Positions 21,481-34,730 of a stretch of DNA of 59,499 nucleotides are shown here, piece by piece; position 1 is the stretch's first letter; every line of letters begins with the position of its first letter. A program made the position numbers and the translations under genes. The notes beneath the pieces are model-generated. The model had not been told where the DNA came from. It made no database searches and saw nothing but the letters and a program-made list of their open reading frames with translations. Source of the DNA: Zygnema cylindricum (Eukaryota > Streptophyta > Zygnematophyceae > Zygnematales > Zygnemataceae); NCBI GenBank assembly GCA_037447655.1, contig JBBHKE010000279.1:9908-69406 (forward strand). The letters run 5' to 3'.

Positions 21481-23716
21481 GTATAAGGCACAGGTTTAGA
21501 CTTTGGACTCATTTTCCAGTTCGGTAAATTATCCAGTACAAAACACTTGCTACCAAAAACTATGAAGTGACTGACATCTGGTTTTTTGCATGTCCACACT
21601 TCATATGGTATCTTTCTTTGAAAATATCTAGTTTCTAATCTGTTTCTAATATAGGTTGCAGTTTGGTAAGCTTCAGCCCAAAACTTAGTGTCTACTCCCT
21701 TATCTGCCATCATAGATTTAACACTCTCAGTTAGAGTTTTATTCAAACCTTTCTCAAACTCCATTCTGCTCAAGAGTATATGGAACAGTAAATTGATGAG
21801 AGATACGATTTTCCCTTAAATAAGGAGCAAATTTATTAGAAGTATATTCACCTCGATTATCAGATCTTAGAGAAAGAATTGATCTGCCGTGAAGCTTTTT
21901 TGCCCAGATCCTAAAGTGTTGAAAGTGGGTGAAGACCTCATTTTTCTCCTTCATGAAATAGATTCGGCTGAATCTGGAGAGGTCGTCTGTGAATGTAATA
22001 AAGTATTTGCTGCTAGCCAGAGATAGTATTTTGGAGGGTCCCCATACATGTGAATGAATAAGCTCCAAGAGGTTAGTTGTTCTAAAATCTGCGGTTTGAG
22101 GTAAAGGAAGTTTATGAAGCTTACCCAAAGCACAACCATCACAAATATTCAACAGTTGCTAACCGAGTTTAACTCCTTCTACCATATCATTCTTTACCAT
22201 CTTTTCCAGCATGTCGTTATGAATACGACCAATTCTTTTATACCACAAAACATTATCAGATAAGAAATTGGAGTAAGCAAAAGAAGTTGTATTCACCAGG
22301 TCCATCCGGTACAAGTTGTTTGGGCCTTTAGTTCCCATTAAAGGTACCCTTCCCTCTTTGCTAACTATTTTCTTTCCTTGTTTCTAAAGTATTTCAAAGC
22401 CTTTACTTTCTACAACTGAGGTAGAAAACAAATTCTTTTCAAACTGAGGGACATACAACACATCATAAAGCGTTCTAGGAACTGCCTGTCCATCTATCTC
22501 ACACATAAGGATGAGAGTTCCTTGAGCTTTTGCTTCAACTGTGGCACCACAAGCATAGTAGATATGCCTAGTTGGGATAGGTTGCAGATTTGTGAAGGAA
22601 GCCTTGTTCCAATACATATGAGAGGAACTTGCCTAGTTGGGATAGGTTGCAGATTTGTGAAGGAAGCCTTGTTCCAATACATATGAGAGGAACTTTTGGA
22701 GTCCATGATCCATTTGTGGTCTTTGTCTCCCTCCATTAGATTTGCAAGAGCGAAGAATTATTTATCGTCAGTTTCTAGAAAACTTGCAACATCTTGCGCA
22801 TATTCCTTGTTAATTGACTTCGGCTCCAGTGTGTTAGCTGAAAACGCCTCATTTTTGGAAAAAGGTGCCGCTGGTGTGAAAGGTGGCCTTTGTGGTGTGT
22901 AGATCACTCTCGGCTTCCATCCATTTCTCAACACACCTGTCTCACAAGCTTTAAGAAACTTAGGGCACAGTTTGTACAGATGTCATTCAGTGTAACAATA
23001 GACACACTTGTTGTAAATTTGAAAACCTTGATAACCCTTAGATATATTTCCTTGCTACTGAGCATTAAAAGCTACAGAAGAATTTCTTGGATTAAGAGCT
23101 ATAACTGTGGATTCTTCCTCTAGCACTAGTTCTGTAGCTGTTGCTAGATTTTAGACTGACTTAACCAATTTTTTCAAATTTGTTGAAGCTCTTTTATATT
23201 CTTCAGGAAGACCTCGCATAAGAATCATAGCCTGATGGTAAAGAGAGAAATTCTCCTCGAACATGCATTTTATGTTGATAAAAACCAAAGTCCATTACAA
23301 TATTCTTCCACACTACTAGTTGTATACCTATAGTCCCAAATGTTCCCAACTGTAATAATCTCATGCTGAGCATTAGCTTTCAAATAGATAGTTTTCAGTG
23401 AAGTCCAAAGTTTTGATGCCTTTTTTATCTTGACATGTGACATAAGTAAATCCTCTGAAATAATTAATTTTAAGAGATGCAAAGCCTGCTGATTTTTCCC
23501 ACCATAGGATTCATCAATTTCAGCAAGATTGCCATCAAGTACATCAAAGATTTTAACATGAGTAAAATAAGACTCAACCAAATCAGATCAGTAAAGATAT
23601 TTCCTTCCCTCAAAAACAAGTATCCGTGAGGGCGGGCACGTAGCCTGTTTTTCTGCGGATACTACACCCACTGAAGATGAAGATGAAGATGATGAAGATG
23701 AGGGAGGAGTAGTCAT
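21480..23716 (-). pseudogene. Copia element J: gag to integrase remnant (family 1)
   Basis: Truncated relative of the array at 5646-16496, reading on the minus strand. The gag start is at 23716, in an LTR remnant. The gag fragment 23270-23581 is followed by broken zinc-knuckle and protease regions. Gag-pre-integrase pieces lie at 22384-22617. The integrase piece 21754-22152 retains LIHSHVWGPSK and SDNRGEYTSN, so the first catalytic Asp is replaced by His. The piece 21393-21773 ends after SPKSKP. A 65-bp tandem duplication (22566-22695) disrupts the protease. The primer-binding site is diverged. RT and RNase H are absent. Clearly dead. Confidence 0.88.
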
Positions 23717-23739
23717 CACAAAATAGTAATTAGGGTTTT

Positions 23740-24070
23740 GGAGGTACTAACAGTACAGTAACGTACAGGTAGGATACTTTGTCAATAGTTAGGATAATGA
23801 CCACAATAATAGTTACCCAAATTTTTCTAGACCAGTAGATACACACTGTGAGTATATAGCTTAGGACTTAGCCAATTTTTCAGTATCCAGTTTTGGGAAT
23901 ATGATTTTCTAAGGGCAGTTTTTGGGATATTTCCAGGCATCATATCTTATGGTTTACTAAGTCATTTGGGCTGCAAGATTGTGAATTGTCAGTTTACTGT
24001 ATTGTGTATCACTGTGGCAAATTTGAGGCATATTGGCCTTCTGGGTCATATTTTGTGTAAGTTGAAAGCT
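23740..24070 (+). mobile_element. Copia LTR fragment, forward
   Basis: Carries GAGTATATAGCTTAGGACTTAGCC (TATA-like box plus core, 23864-23871), and the stretch 23990-24060 resembles the sense strand of family 1 LTRs. It points opposite to element J beside it, so the junction near 23730 is a rearrangement. 24071-24590 shows nothing recognisable. Confidence 0.45.
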
Positions 24071-24589
24071 CGTTGTTGAGTAGGTGCTTGATAAGGGAGC
24101 GAGAGAGAGGGGCGCTTTCACAAACTTCGCTTTTGTGAAATGGCGTCTGTTGGTCGAGACCCCCTCCACGGCCCTTGTACGAAAAAAAACGCATAGGAAA
24201 AAGTCATGCACAGGTTAGAAACGTGCAGTGGGTTTTTTTTTGGGTACTCCACGCACAAAAACTGTGAAAAACTTCCGACACGTGCTGCATCTGCCTATTC
24301 GCTCACCACATGGAACTATATTCAAGATCACCTTCTGTGGTGATTTTATATAAAGTTTGAAAATGAGCTGAAAAGACGCAAAAGTTGGTCGAAACACGCA
24401 AGACGACAAATTGCATCGCGTTACACGATAAACTCTAGTACATGTAAAGTTTTAAAGTAACGCAACTTATACGGTGGTAATTTCAATTTTTCCGTACGGC
24501 TGCAGATTTTCTCGTTTTTTTTTAAGTTAAGGAGGTAAATGCAGAAAATAATTGTAACTTTAGCACATGCGAAAGTAACTTTGAGTCGT

Positions 24590-25000
24590 GAACCCTTGGA
24601 TGTTCATTCATTTACATGTAAGTAGGAAGGGTTTCAACCCGCGGGTCGTGGATTTTGTAAAGTAAGCACTTGATCTTGGCCGCCTATTGGTCGAGATTCA
24701 AAATAGGCACAAAAAGTGCATAGAATACCTGCAGGCTATTGGCTAGTTACAAATGATTCAAAGTTAGTCCTTAGGTTGATTAGCTAGGACTGTAAGCTCA
24801 TAATATTGAAAGTACAAGAATTTGTAGGGTATTTCGTTTTCTTCATTTTTGTCTTTTCCCTTTGATTTCGTTTTTTTGCTTTTCGTCCTTTCCTTTAATT
24901 TTCTCTACGAAATTATCAAGGTAGTTCTGTGAGGCTATTTTCTGTTCTTAGCCTTTAGGCACCTAGTTTTCTTCTTAAAGCATATTTTTTTATGAACGTG
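24590..25000 (+). repeat. Noncoding repeat family T, copy 2 (part)
   Basis: Direct match by eye to 32820-33190: TTGGCCGCCTATT, GAATACCTGCA, TTAGGTTGATTAG, AGTACAAGAATT and GCGCCTAGTTTT-like blocks in the same order. Likely an LTR or other noncoding transposon part. 25001-25430 is AT-rich with no gene seen. Confidence 0.5.
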
Positions 25001-25429
25001 AAAATCAAAACAAACAACTTTTAATTAAACTAAAATAAAAATTAGGAAAATACTTTCGTATTCAATTAAATTATAGGACTAAAATTAATGAGTATTTTTT
25101 TTACCTTTAACATTTTTTTCCTCTTTTGGAAGTAGTTCTTTGTTATAAAGTCTTAATATTTGTTTTTTATGTTATCGATTGAAATTTAATTATAGTAACT
25201 TAAGTGAATTTTTGTTTTTGATAAAATTGAAAAAAATACTAAACAAAAGCGACACAAAAATGGGTCGAGGGAGGTTTCCTTACCAAAGGTCAAAGAGAAA
25301 GATAGACAAACATGTAATAAAATGCGAAAGTACCTTTGAAAATTAGAAACTAATTTTTTTCCCTTTATAATTGTTTTCCATTTTAATTTATTTAGGATTG
25401 GCTTTGTGTGTGCCTATTGTGACAACGAT

Positions 25430-27385
25430 CTAAACCAAAACCAATGGAGTGGAAGTGCAATTTAATCCACACGACCTTGGCCAAAATTCGCAAGGTTTAC
25501 TCTTCACGAATTCGTCTAGATACTCTCCGGTATACTTTTTTATGCCTAAGTTTGAAGTCGCAAGGTATTTTAAAGAGTACAAAGCATGAAGTGAAAAGCT
25601 CCATGGAACTCCTATCAAAAAAATAAGGAGTGACAATGGATGAGATTTAACTCCTATCAGTTTGAAGAGTTTTTAGACATGAGGGAATCCGACATCAAAA
25701 AATTGTTCGTAATAACTTGGAACAAAATGGGGTAGCTGAAAGATTGAATCGAACTCTAAGAGATAGTGTTAGAAGTGTGATGACTGACAAGAGAATAGGA
25801 AGACAGTGTTGGGCCAAAGTAATTAACTGTGCTAATATCTAAAAAAATAGGGTCGTTACCTCAAGTGTCAAGAAAGAGACACCATATGGAAGATGGGCAG
25901 GTAGGAAACCAAATTTATCTCATTTGAAAGTGTTCGCAAGTAAAGTTTACAGCCTAAACACAGATTAAGCGAGCTGAAAATTGTATGCAAAGGGTAAACG
26001 TGGATACCTAATAGCATATGTTGAGGATGTAAAGGGATGTAAAGTTTATGATCTTGATAAGAAAGGTATAATCTTGGTAAAGCATGTAATGGATATAGAT
26101 GAAGGGAAATATTTAGATCCCTTTAAATACAACAAAATTGTCAAAATCAGATTTGAAACTGACAATGGCTCTGAAACAAAAGATGTACCGAACGAGACAA
26201 CTCATCAAGACAATGCACGTACAACAAAGAGAAAATATAAAGTGGAAAAAGAGATTTCTCCCACTTCAGACGAGAGGGGAAAATAGGCAATTGAACCGGT
26301 TTCCATAGATAGGGGAGCCGAAGAGCATCCAAAGAAGAATTTGAGGATGCCATCCATACCATCGACTAAATTTGAGGAAGGAAGAAGAAGTAGTAAAAAA
26401 CTTTAAGAAAAACAAATAAACAGCAAACTGACAAAGCTGTCACACCCGAATGAGCCTCAAACTTATTATGAGGGCATTAATAGCTCTGAAAGTAGTAGAT
26501 GGATGACAACTATTAATGCAAAAATGGCATCTATAATCGAAGCTAACACATGGGAATTAGTGGATTTCCCTCTGGATAGAAAACCTATCGGATACAAATG
26601 GTATTTTAAACTAAAACTGAACCTCAATAATTCAATTGAAAGATATAAATATCTATTAGTAGCAAAGTGTTGCACAAAGAAAGAGGGGATAGATTATGAA
26701 GAGACCTTCGCTTCCGTAGTCAAATTTCCTTCGGTCGGAATTCTCCTTAGTTAAACAGGGGCGGAATGCATGGAGATTCACCAAATGGATATTAAAACAA
26801 CTTTTATACATAGAGAATTGGGTGATAAAATCTTCATGAAGCAACCAAAAGGCTTTGGGGAGAATGGACAGAAGAGTAAGGTGTGCAAGTTGATCAAGTC
26901 TTTGTATAGATTTTAGTAGGCGCCACGGCAGTGGAACATCAAGTTGGGTGAGTTTTTGACTAACCTTGATATATCCAAATCACTTCCGATCATTCTATCT
27001 ATTTGTTTGAAGATGAAAATGGTGTCGTATATATTGCTATCTATGTTGATGATATGAGCAAGTCGATTGAAAAGATTAATAAGTTAGGTAAGTGTTTGAG
27101 GAGTTAGTTTGATATAAAGGATCTAGGGGAGCCTAAATATGTTCTAGGAATTCAAATGGAAAGAGATAGAGAAAAGAGAGTGATAAACCTGAATATAAAG
27201 AAGTAATAGGAAACATGTTGGAAAATTTTCAGATGGAGAGAGCGAATAATTCCTCTACTCTTATGGACTTAAAGAAGATATTTGAGGGGAATTTAAATGG
27301 AGGAATAGCAATCCTAGATGACTAGATGGATGAAGAGGAGAGAAAGTTCATGAAACAAATCCCCTATAGACACTTAAGTTGTAAA
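25430..27385 (+). pseudogene. Copia element H: integrase and RT remnant
   Basis: Forward copia pol with many stops and frameshifts. Integrase pieces include LEQNGVAERLNRTLRDSV (about 25720) and TPYGRWAGRKPNLSHLKVF (about 25880). A linker is readable at 25981-26286. RT begins ANTWELVDFPLDRKPIGYKW (26503-26754) and continues as MDIKTTF, KSLYRF and YVDD-like pieces to DEEERKFMKQIPYR at about 27365. RNase H is missing, and an LTR follows directly, so an internal deletion removed the 3' end. Gag and protease are not seen. Related to elements F, G and K. Confidence 0.85.
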
Positions 27386-27981
27386 GAAGTGTTGTTTTGA
27401 AAGCTTTAATCCTCTCTATGTCTCGCGTGTGAGGGAGAGAGTTTCATGACTTAGAATGTTTTGGTGAGTCTAGTTTAGAGTGAACCAAAATTAGCGTTAT
27501 AGTGACACAACGGGAGTACAGCGTATGATACACTTTGAGACATGTGTCATCATTTTGGAGCATACGCTCCAGCATATACGTTTGTGGGAGTACGGATACA
27601 CATGAAAACCACAGTGATGTATGAAGGCACTGTTCTTTTACAAAAGATAGTTTTGTGCGTATGCGATATTTTGTACGCTTACATTTTGTGCGTATATTAT
27701 TAATGTGGAGGTTTGAATAGATTTACGAATTGGGGGAACGAACGTACGGATAAACCAAAAGTGAAGTAACGAACTTATTCAATGGCGTAAACACGCGGTA
27801 AGAAATGGACGGCAGATTGTGAAGCGATCCAATTTTAAATGTACGAAAAATTAAAATACACGCCGCCGGTACGGCGCATCTCTTTTTGAGAAAATTATAC
27901 TTTAAAATGGACAACGAAACTGCGACAAAGATGCGGTTATTTTTGGATATGTTCAGGTACGAGGCAACGCAGCTGAAACCC
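27386..27981 (+). mobile_element. Copia LTR start, forward, truncated
   Basis: Begins TGTTGTTTTGAAAGC and continues with AATCCTCTCTATGTCTCGCG, matching the LTR at 2552. The 3' part is unclear and gives way to LTR-R3 at 27982. Some of 27720-27950 resembles 20090-20230 in reverse complement. Confidence 0.55.
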
Positions 27982-29080
27982 TGAGACCTCCATTGGCCCT
28001 CAAAGTAGGCAGCTCACTCGAAGCCCCTAAGATAACCATGACACCTTTGAGTTTCCACAGGAATAATTGCTACCGTGACATATAAAAATTTGGACCAACT
28101 TCACCCCTATGAAGAAAAGACTCCCCTAGGTTGATAGCAAAAAGAATCTCTGAATTTGCTCCCCTGAGCAGTAAGTTATGATGGATCAAAGTTGACGACT
28201 CCCCTAGGTTGATAGCAAAAAGAATCTCTGAATTTGCTCCCCTGAGCAGTAAGTTATGATGGATCAAAGTTGACATATTGTACAGGAGCTCTTTGGGAGA
28301 GAGGGGTCTACCTACCAATTTTCTAAGTCCTAAATCCCTCTCTAGACCCTATACTACTAGAGTACGGCATCAATAAAACTACTGTGTTGTATATAAAGTA
28401 CAAGTGCCGATGTACTTTCTGTACGATCATCTTACCAAATGACTGAAATGTTGACACCTACCATATCCAGATTAGTTCCCGTATTCTCCGGAGATGCCGT
28501 AAGCCAATGATGTTGTGCCACGTGGCGCTTGACGTGGCGCTTACCGAAAAAGGCCAAAGTGCCTATTCTGCGATCTCGGCGCTTATCGATGTCGTTCGAT
28601 TAAAACCGGCATTTGATTCTAGCCGACAAAAATCAATGCGCGGTATTTGTTTCGCCGTTGAAACAAATGCGCGGTAATCATTTCTCGAAGTACCGTACAC
28701 CGTACGTATGTTTAAACGGTGTCTATGTTACATGTTTAATCGCGCCATCAAATGAATTTATATTATCATACAGATTTATATATCTAACAAACCCTATATG
28801 TCTCACCACTGATCAAAGACTATAGGATAAAGCTACCGGCTATTTCTGACTTGACAAACGGTAGGTACTAAGATCAAAACCTAGGTCCGTCAAATACATT
28901 GTGGTAAACTTACCAAAATTTACCGCCTGTCTCTCTATCTTTAGACAACATAGGCAGCCATGGCTCTAGCTCTCTTTCTAACCTTCAGTGACTGCGACAA
29001 GTGTGGGAGCTGAAGAGAGGAGTTAGAGGGAGACTAACTCGGCTTTTTTGGTGCATTTCATTTTAGACCTAGAAAATACA
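27982..29080 (-). mobile_element. LTR-R3, 3' LTR of element G
   Basis: Extends from TGAGACCTCC (27982) to AAATACA (29080). The right edge is followed by ATCCCCTTATTTT, a polypurine tract on the minus strand, then the RNase H end of element G. Core motif CTAAGTCC at 28324-28331. It carries a 78-bp tandem duplication (28120-28197 and 28198-28275). Confidence 0.7.
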
Positions 29081-32000
29081 ATCCCCTTATTTTCTAGTCA
29101 CTCTTTTATTTCAAACCACACTTCTCCCTGCAAAAATTTAGAAGGCACAGGTTTGGTCATCATATCTGCTACCATCTCGCTACCCGGTTTGTACTCTAAA
29201 CTGATTATTTTGTTTTCTACGTTCTCTCTAACAAATTTAGTCTAATGTCCATGTGTTTGGCTTTAAAATGATGTTTAAGATTGGCAGCAATAGCGATTGC
29301 TGCCTGATTATCACAAAAAATTTCCTACACACCACTCTTAAGGTGACCAAGCTCACCAAGCAAAGACTTGACCCACATCAATTCTTTTACAACAAAGCAA
29401 GAGGCTATATACTCAACCTCTATGGTGGACTGAGCAATAACCTTTTGATGTTTGCTACTCCAGCAACAAGCCCCATCACCCACATAAAATACATATCCAG
29501 AAGTACATCTCCTCATCGGAGCATCACCATAACTGGCATCACTGCAAGTAGTGATGTCAATAATCTCCCTACCGAAACGCAACCATAGATCTATAGTTCC
29601 TATCAAGTATCTAAAGACTCTCTTAGTTGCCTCCCAATCTCTCTTAGTGAGAGCATTTGGACTCCTACTCAACACTCTTACAACTGCAGCCAAATCTGGC
29701 CGGGTACAATTCATAAAATAGATTAAGCTTCCCACTACTTGCATGTAAGGAATAGTTTGCATAAACTTTTGTTCTTTCGGACCTAAATCCTCATCTAAGA
29801 TTATGGCTCTTTCTTCTACACTCCCCTCACTTCCCTTCTTCAACTCCATTGGAGTTTACAACTATAAGCCTTATCCATGTCAAACTTTTCCAAAATGTTC
29901 CCTATTGCTTCTTTCTGAGTTAGCCTTATAATCTTTCTTTCTCGGTCTCCTTCTACTTGAATTCCCAAAATATATCTTGCCTCCCCCATATCCATCATCA
30001 GAAGTCTCCCCTTAAGATCCGTTTTCAGATTATTGGTTTTGTCCATTGATTTACTTAGAACAAGCAAATCATCAACATAAATTGAAATAAAAATAACACC
30101 TTCCTCATCTTCGAAAACATAGATTGAGTGATCTGAGCTGATCCGGATATATCCAAGACCAGTAAGAAACTCATCAAGCTTCTTATTCCATTGTCGAGGC
30201 GTCTGTTTTAACCCATAAAGAGATTTAATTAGCCGGCATACCTTACTCTCATCTCCTTGCACCACAAATCCTTCACGGTTGTTGCATAAAGATCTCCTCT
30301 TCCAATTCTCCATAAAAAAAGGTTGTTTTGATGTCCATCTGGTGCAGTTCCATGTCTTCCGTTGCTACCAGACTGAGAAGTACGCGGACGGAGGGAAATC
30401 TGACGACAGGGGTAAAGGTTTCCTCGTAGTCGATTCCCTCTTTCTGGGTAAATCCTTTGGCCACTAACCGGGCCTTATAGCGCTCAGTGGTGTTATCTAG
30501 GTTCAGTTTTAATTTGAACACCCACTTAGACCGGATTGGTTTTCGGTTAGGTGGACAATCCACCAGCTCCTAAGTATCGGTTGCCATAATAGAGGCCATC
30601 TCCTCATTGATGGCTCTCTTACACCGGTTCCTCTTTGGAGAATTCATCGCCTCTCCAAAAGTCTGAGGTTTATCCAGATGAGAGAGTTTTGTTACCTTGT
30701 TATTAACTTGTTTTTCTTGCAACCTTTTTCTAATTCTTTCTTTCCCCCTCAAAATTTGTGGTCGGAATAGATGTTTCCCATGGGTTCTTTTGAAAAATCT
30801 CGGCTTCTCCCCTGTCCCTTGATTCCGAATCAATTTCCACCTCTTCTTCTGCTTCGGTTAGAGTTGTCACTAGAGTTTCCACGGCCGAGTCCTTCTCGGT
30901 CTGATTTGTTCCTGCAAGAATATCATCTTCTATGAAGTCTGGATAGTTAGGAAGCTCAAAGTCATCGGAATTTTTTGACTCAAATCTGATTTTTATTGAC
31001 TTTGTATACTTGAAAGGATCCACAGACTTTCCTTCTTCCATAACTATTAGGTGTTTTATTAAGATTACATCTTCCCTTTTTAGATCATAAACTGTGTATC
31101 CTTTTAAATCCTCATTTTATCCTAATAAGTACTCGAGTTTCCTTTAGGAACTAGCTTCCACTTAGACCGATCTGTATCTTGACTGAACACTTGACTGTCG
31201 CAAACCTTTAAATGAGATATGTCTTGTTTCTGGCAAGTCCATCTTTCATAAGGTGTAGGCCTTTTACCGCTGAAGTAAAAACTCTATTTTTGACATAATT
31301 AGTACAGTTCATTGCTTCTGCCCAAAACCTTTTTTCTATCTTCTTATCCAACAACATATTTTTAGCACTATCATTTAGTGTCCCATTTAGTCTTACCCTA
31401 TTCTGTTCCGGGTTTTTTGGAACTGTCTTTTGGTGTTGGACTCCATATTCCTTCGAAAAATCCTCAAACTGGTTAGAGGTATACTCTCCCCCATTGTCAC
31501 TCCTGACTCTCTTGATTGGGGTTTCATGGGGTTTTTCATTCCATGCTTTATATTCTCTAAAACATTCCTAAGCCTTTGACTTATTTCTCAAAAAATGCAC
31601 CCTGGAATAACAAGACCAATCATCAATGATAGTCATCATAAATCTCTTCCCCCCTGGTGAGGGCACTTTGGCCAGTCCCCAAATATCTGTGAGTACCAAA
31701 TCTATAATCTTTTCTCCCTTATAGGTGGCAGTTTTTTTTGAAAGGGTAACCTGTGTGCTTTACCTTGAGCACATCCACTACAATCTCTTAGATTCTCACT
31801 CTCACCGAACTGAACCCCTTGCACTACTCCCATCTTTTTCATCTCTCTTAACTTATCTAGATTCACATGCCAAAGCCTCTTATGCCACAACATTATATCA
31901 TGAACACCAACATAATAAAGTTTCTTCTTTTCATTGCTTAAAAACAGCCTAAACATCCCTTGGCTACCTTTTTCAGCAGTGAAATAAACTTCCTCCTCAA

Positions 32001-32320
32001 AGCTAGCAGTAAAGACTCCTTTCCTAGTGCTAGTATCAAAACTCTTATCATCTAATACAGAAGTAGAGATGAGGTTTTTGTTCAACTCCGGACTAAACTA
32101 TACATTGGAGAAAGTAACTATGGATGTCTTCCCTTGTACTAACACTCTCACTCTCCCTCTCACCAAACTGAATCCCTTCCACTACTCCCATCTTTTTCAT
32201 CTCTCTTAACTTATCTAGATTCACATGCCCAAGCCTCTTATGCCACATCATTATATCATGAACACCAGCATAATAAAGTTTATTCTTTTTATTGCTTAAA
32301 TTTAACCTAAACTTCCAATT
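29081..32320 (-). pseudogene. Decayed copia gag-pol, element G
   Basis: Minus-strand remnant running 5' to 3' from 32320 to 29081. The gag-pre-integrase region at 31702-32085 has ISTSVLDDKSF, MLWHKRL and CSGCAQGKAH. Integrase is degenerate at 31100-31700. A linker lies at 30570-31041. RT at 29840-30563 has RYKARLVAKGF, YVDDLLVLSKSMD and KYILG-like motifs. RNase H at 29325-29849 has CSDASYGD and STIEVEYIA. Several frameshifts and stops separate these. A segment at about 31795-31970 is repeated at 32150-32320 (period 358 bp). Gag and the 5' LTR are absent; the element stops at about 32320. Confidence 0.88.
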
Positions 32321-32394
32321 GGGTTGGCTCGATCCTCCGCGGGCTAAAAAGCTAAGGGAGGATAATAAATAGATCTTCCTCTTGGTTGTTCATT

Positions 32395-33720
32395 CACTTT
32401 TCCTTTTTTTTTATCATGCCCTTGCTTCACTTTTCTTTCTTTATATCATTATTTTGTTGATTCTCATATATCATTGCTGTATTCATTTTTTTAATCATTT
32501 TTGTCTCTCGGCTCATTATATTGCGTATATCCTTGCCTACTTGAGTCTATGCATGATTGTCGTTATGTCGCATCGTATCGATACATTACGTATCTTGTAT
32601 TACAGATTGCCGCTACACTCATTTTGTTTGGTGTTTTTGTTACGATCACGCGTAGGTACAATAGTGTAGGTTGGACAAGAGACACATATGCGCGGATGAC
32701 GGTGATAATATATAATTGTCTGTCGCGGATGTCGACTTCACGCGGCTACTGCCATTTATTACATAGTTCGACGTACAATTTTGGATGTTGGCGATGCATT
32801 TTGATTAGTGAAACTTAAGTCGTGAAACCTTCGAGGGTGCATCAATTTACATTTAGGTAGGAAGGTCGGATTGTTAATATTGTAACGTAAGCAGATGGTT
32901 TTGGCCGCCTATTAGCCAAGATATGAACTAGGCGCAATACGTAGATAGAATACCTGCACCTATCAACTAGCTGAAAATGATTAGAAGTTAGGATTTAGGT
33001 TGATTAGTTCGGATTGTATGCTCATAATCTTGAGAGTACAAGAATTGGTGATAAGAGATTTTGTTATCTTGTTTTTTGTCTTTTGCTTTTGCTATTGTAC
33101 GAAATTATCAAAGTATTGTTGTGCGGTTATTTTCTGTCTTTTTCCGTCATTAGCCTCTGGGCGCCTAGTTTTTGTTTTTCTTTATACTTTTTGTAAAAAA
33201 CTTATAATGCATCGGTCGAAATCGGCAAGGTTTCCATTCAGACGTTTTCTTCCTTTGAGTAAAACTCTATTGCGGTCGATTTTCTCAGGTTGTCGAACCC
33301 TAGTGGCGTTTTTTGGTGGATAAGGGTGGCGTATTTTGATGGTTTAAGATTGCAGTGATTTCTGTTTACTTGTTTTTGGCCATTTTTCTTGCTTTGTGTT
33401 TATTAACAGTTTGTCAAAAGTCGGTTATCTTGGATTTTTTACGGTTTGCCAATTTTAGGTTGCATCTTAGTGCTTGGAATTTTCAAAACTAACTCGTGTA
33501 AAAAACATAAGTAGATCCAAGGGCCTAGTGGCCGTTCTTTTGCTTTGTTGTCCACTCACCTTTTTCCTTTTCCTTTTCATGATGTCGCTTCATTTTTCAT
33601 GCTTTATATCATTATTTTGTTGCTTTACAAAGCACATAATTTATTTCTTTTTTTATTATTATTTATGTCGCCCAATTGGTTAAGTTATACACATCCTTGC
33701 CTATGTAGATCTATGTAGGA
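32395..33720. repeat. Direct repeat pair with repeat T copy 3 between
   Basis: Blocks in 32395-32560 recur at 33540-33720 (TATATCATTATTTTGTTG; ATCCTTGCCTA), a period of about 1.15 kb. Between them lies repeat T (32640-33190), the fullest copy, matching both 18890-19150 and 24590-25000. No coding sequence recognised. Confidence 0.45.
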
Positions 33721-34700
33721 GAGTTATCCTCAAACGTAGAATGTGCTCCAACTTAGTATCTTCCTCTTTTCGACTCACTGCCACGTCAAGCGTTTTCATT
33801 CTCAAACTTCTACCGAAATTGAACACTTGAACAACGAATAGGAAAACGTTTGCGCATGTGTCACACGTTTTTGTACATTTTGCACGAGGGAATACACGCT
33901 ATTTTATTTTCTTGCCGAATGTACGTAAGAAAAATTTCATGGGTGTCGCACCTTCCCTCTCATTTATGGGTCATTTCTCAAATTTTATGCGCTTGTTGAT
34001 CACCCCCCTCCTTCTCACACTACCGCTCCCGTTTCCATCCTAAAATAAAACATGACGATATTGGTATAAAATTGATGTAGTTTGGTGGTAGATAGAGTGA
34101 GAAATGACAAAAAAAATATAAACGAGAACCATGGCAGAGAGTTTTAGACTTAGAGACGCCGACGGAGTGACAATTGAGCACTATGTCACAAAACCCTAGA
34201 CATCTACAATGTCACAAAAACCTCGATGTCTACAACCGTCGCCGTTTTTGTAGACGTCACCAATTTTAGGAAGTTTAGTACACTGCCAATCGTTATTAGC
34301 GTGTAAGTTTTTTTAGCGTATACGAATAATTAGCGTGGTTTACGCTACTTGGGAATTTGGAAATTTTCGAAGAAATCGTTTATTCTAATTAGGAATTAGG
34401 GTGTTTTTAAATAGTGTGGATAATTCTATTTGAGAATAATAAATAAAAAGCGGGACAGAATTAGCGTACACAACGCTAATAACGATTGGCGGTGTAGTCG
34501 TCTACATTTCGTTTCGTACTCTGTCGCATATTTTGTAAACGTCTACAGCTGTCACATATTTGAAGTAATGAAAGGACAATCATGGGAACACTTTGAAAAG
34601 TACACCGTAAAATCTGCGCTAAAATCCATAGTAACTTTCAAAGTTTCGGTTACATGGGCACACACCCTTATTGTGCGAAAGCCTAAACTTCCACTTGCCT
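33710..34700. repeat. Noncoding repeat family S, copy 2
   Basis: Matches 1640-2340 in direct orientation and, in its right part (34150-34260 and 34495-34560), matches 3395-3560 in reverse complement (for example CAACCGTCGCCGTTTTTGTA). The latter comparison shows the MITE at 34281-34494 as an extra insertion. Confidence 0.55.
34281..34494. mobile_element. 214-bp MITE with TA target duplication
   Basis: Terminal inverted repeats of 22 bp match at 21 positions: CACTGCCAATCG.. on the left (34281-34302), ..CGATTGGCGGTG on the right (34473-34494). TA flanks both sides (34279-34280, 34495-34496). The related sequence near 3450 lacks the insert and has GTAGACGTC at the junction. No coding capacity. 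TA duplication and size fit a Tc1/mariner-type nonautonomous element. Confidence 0.82.
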
Positions 34701-34730
34701 TTTGGTTCGCACGGAAAGTATGGTAATCCG

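Noticed and set aside
28120-28275. Possible CRISPR-like repeat pair
   Set aside because: Only two copies, 78-bp unit without spacers, inside a eukaryotic LTR.
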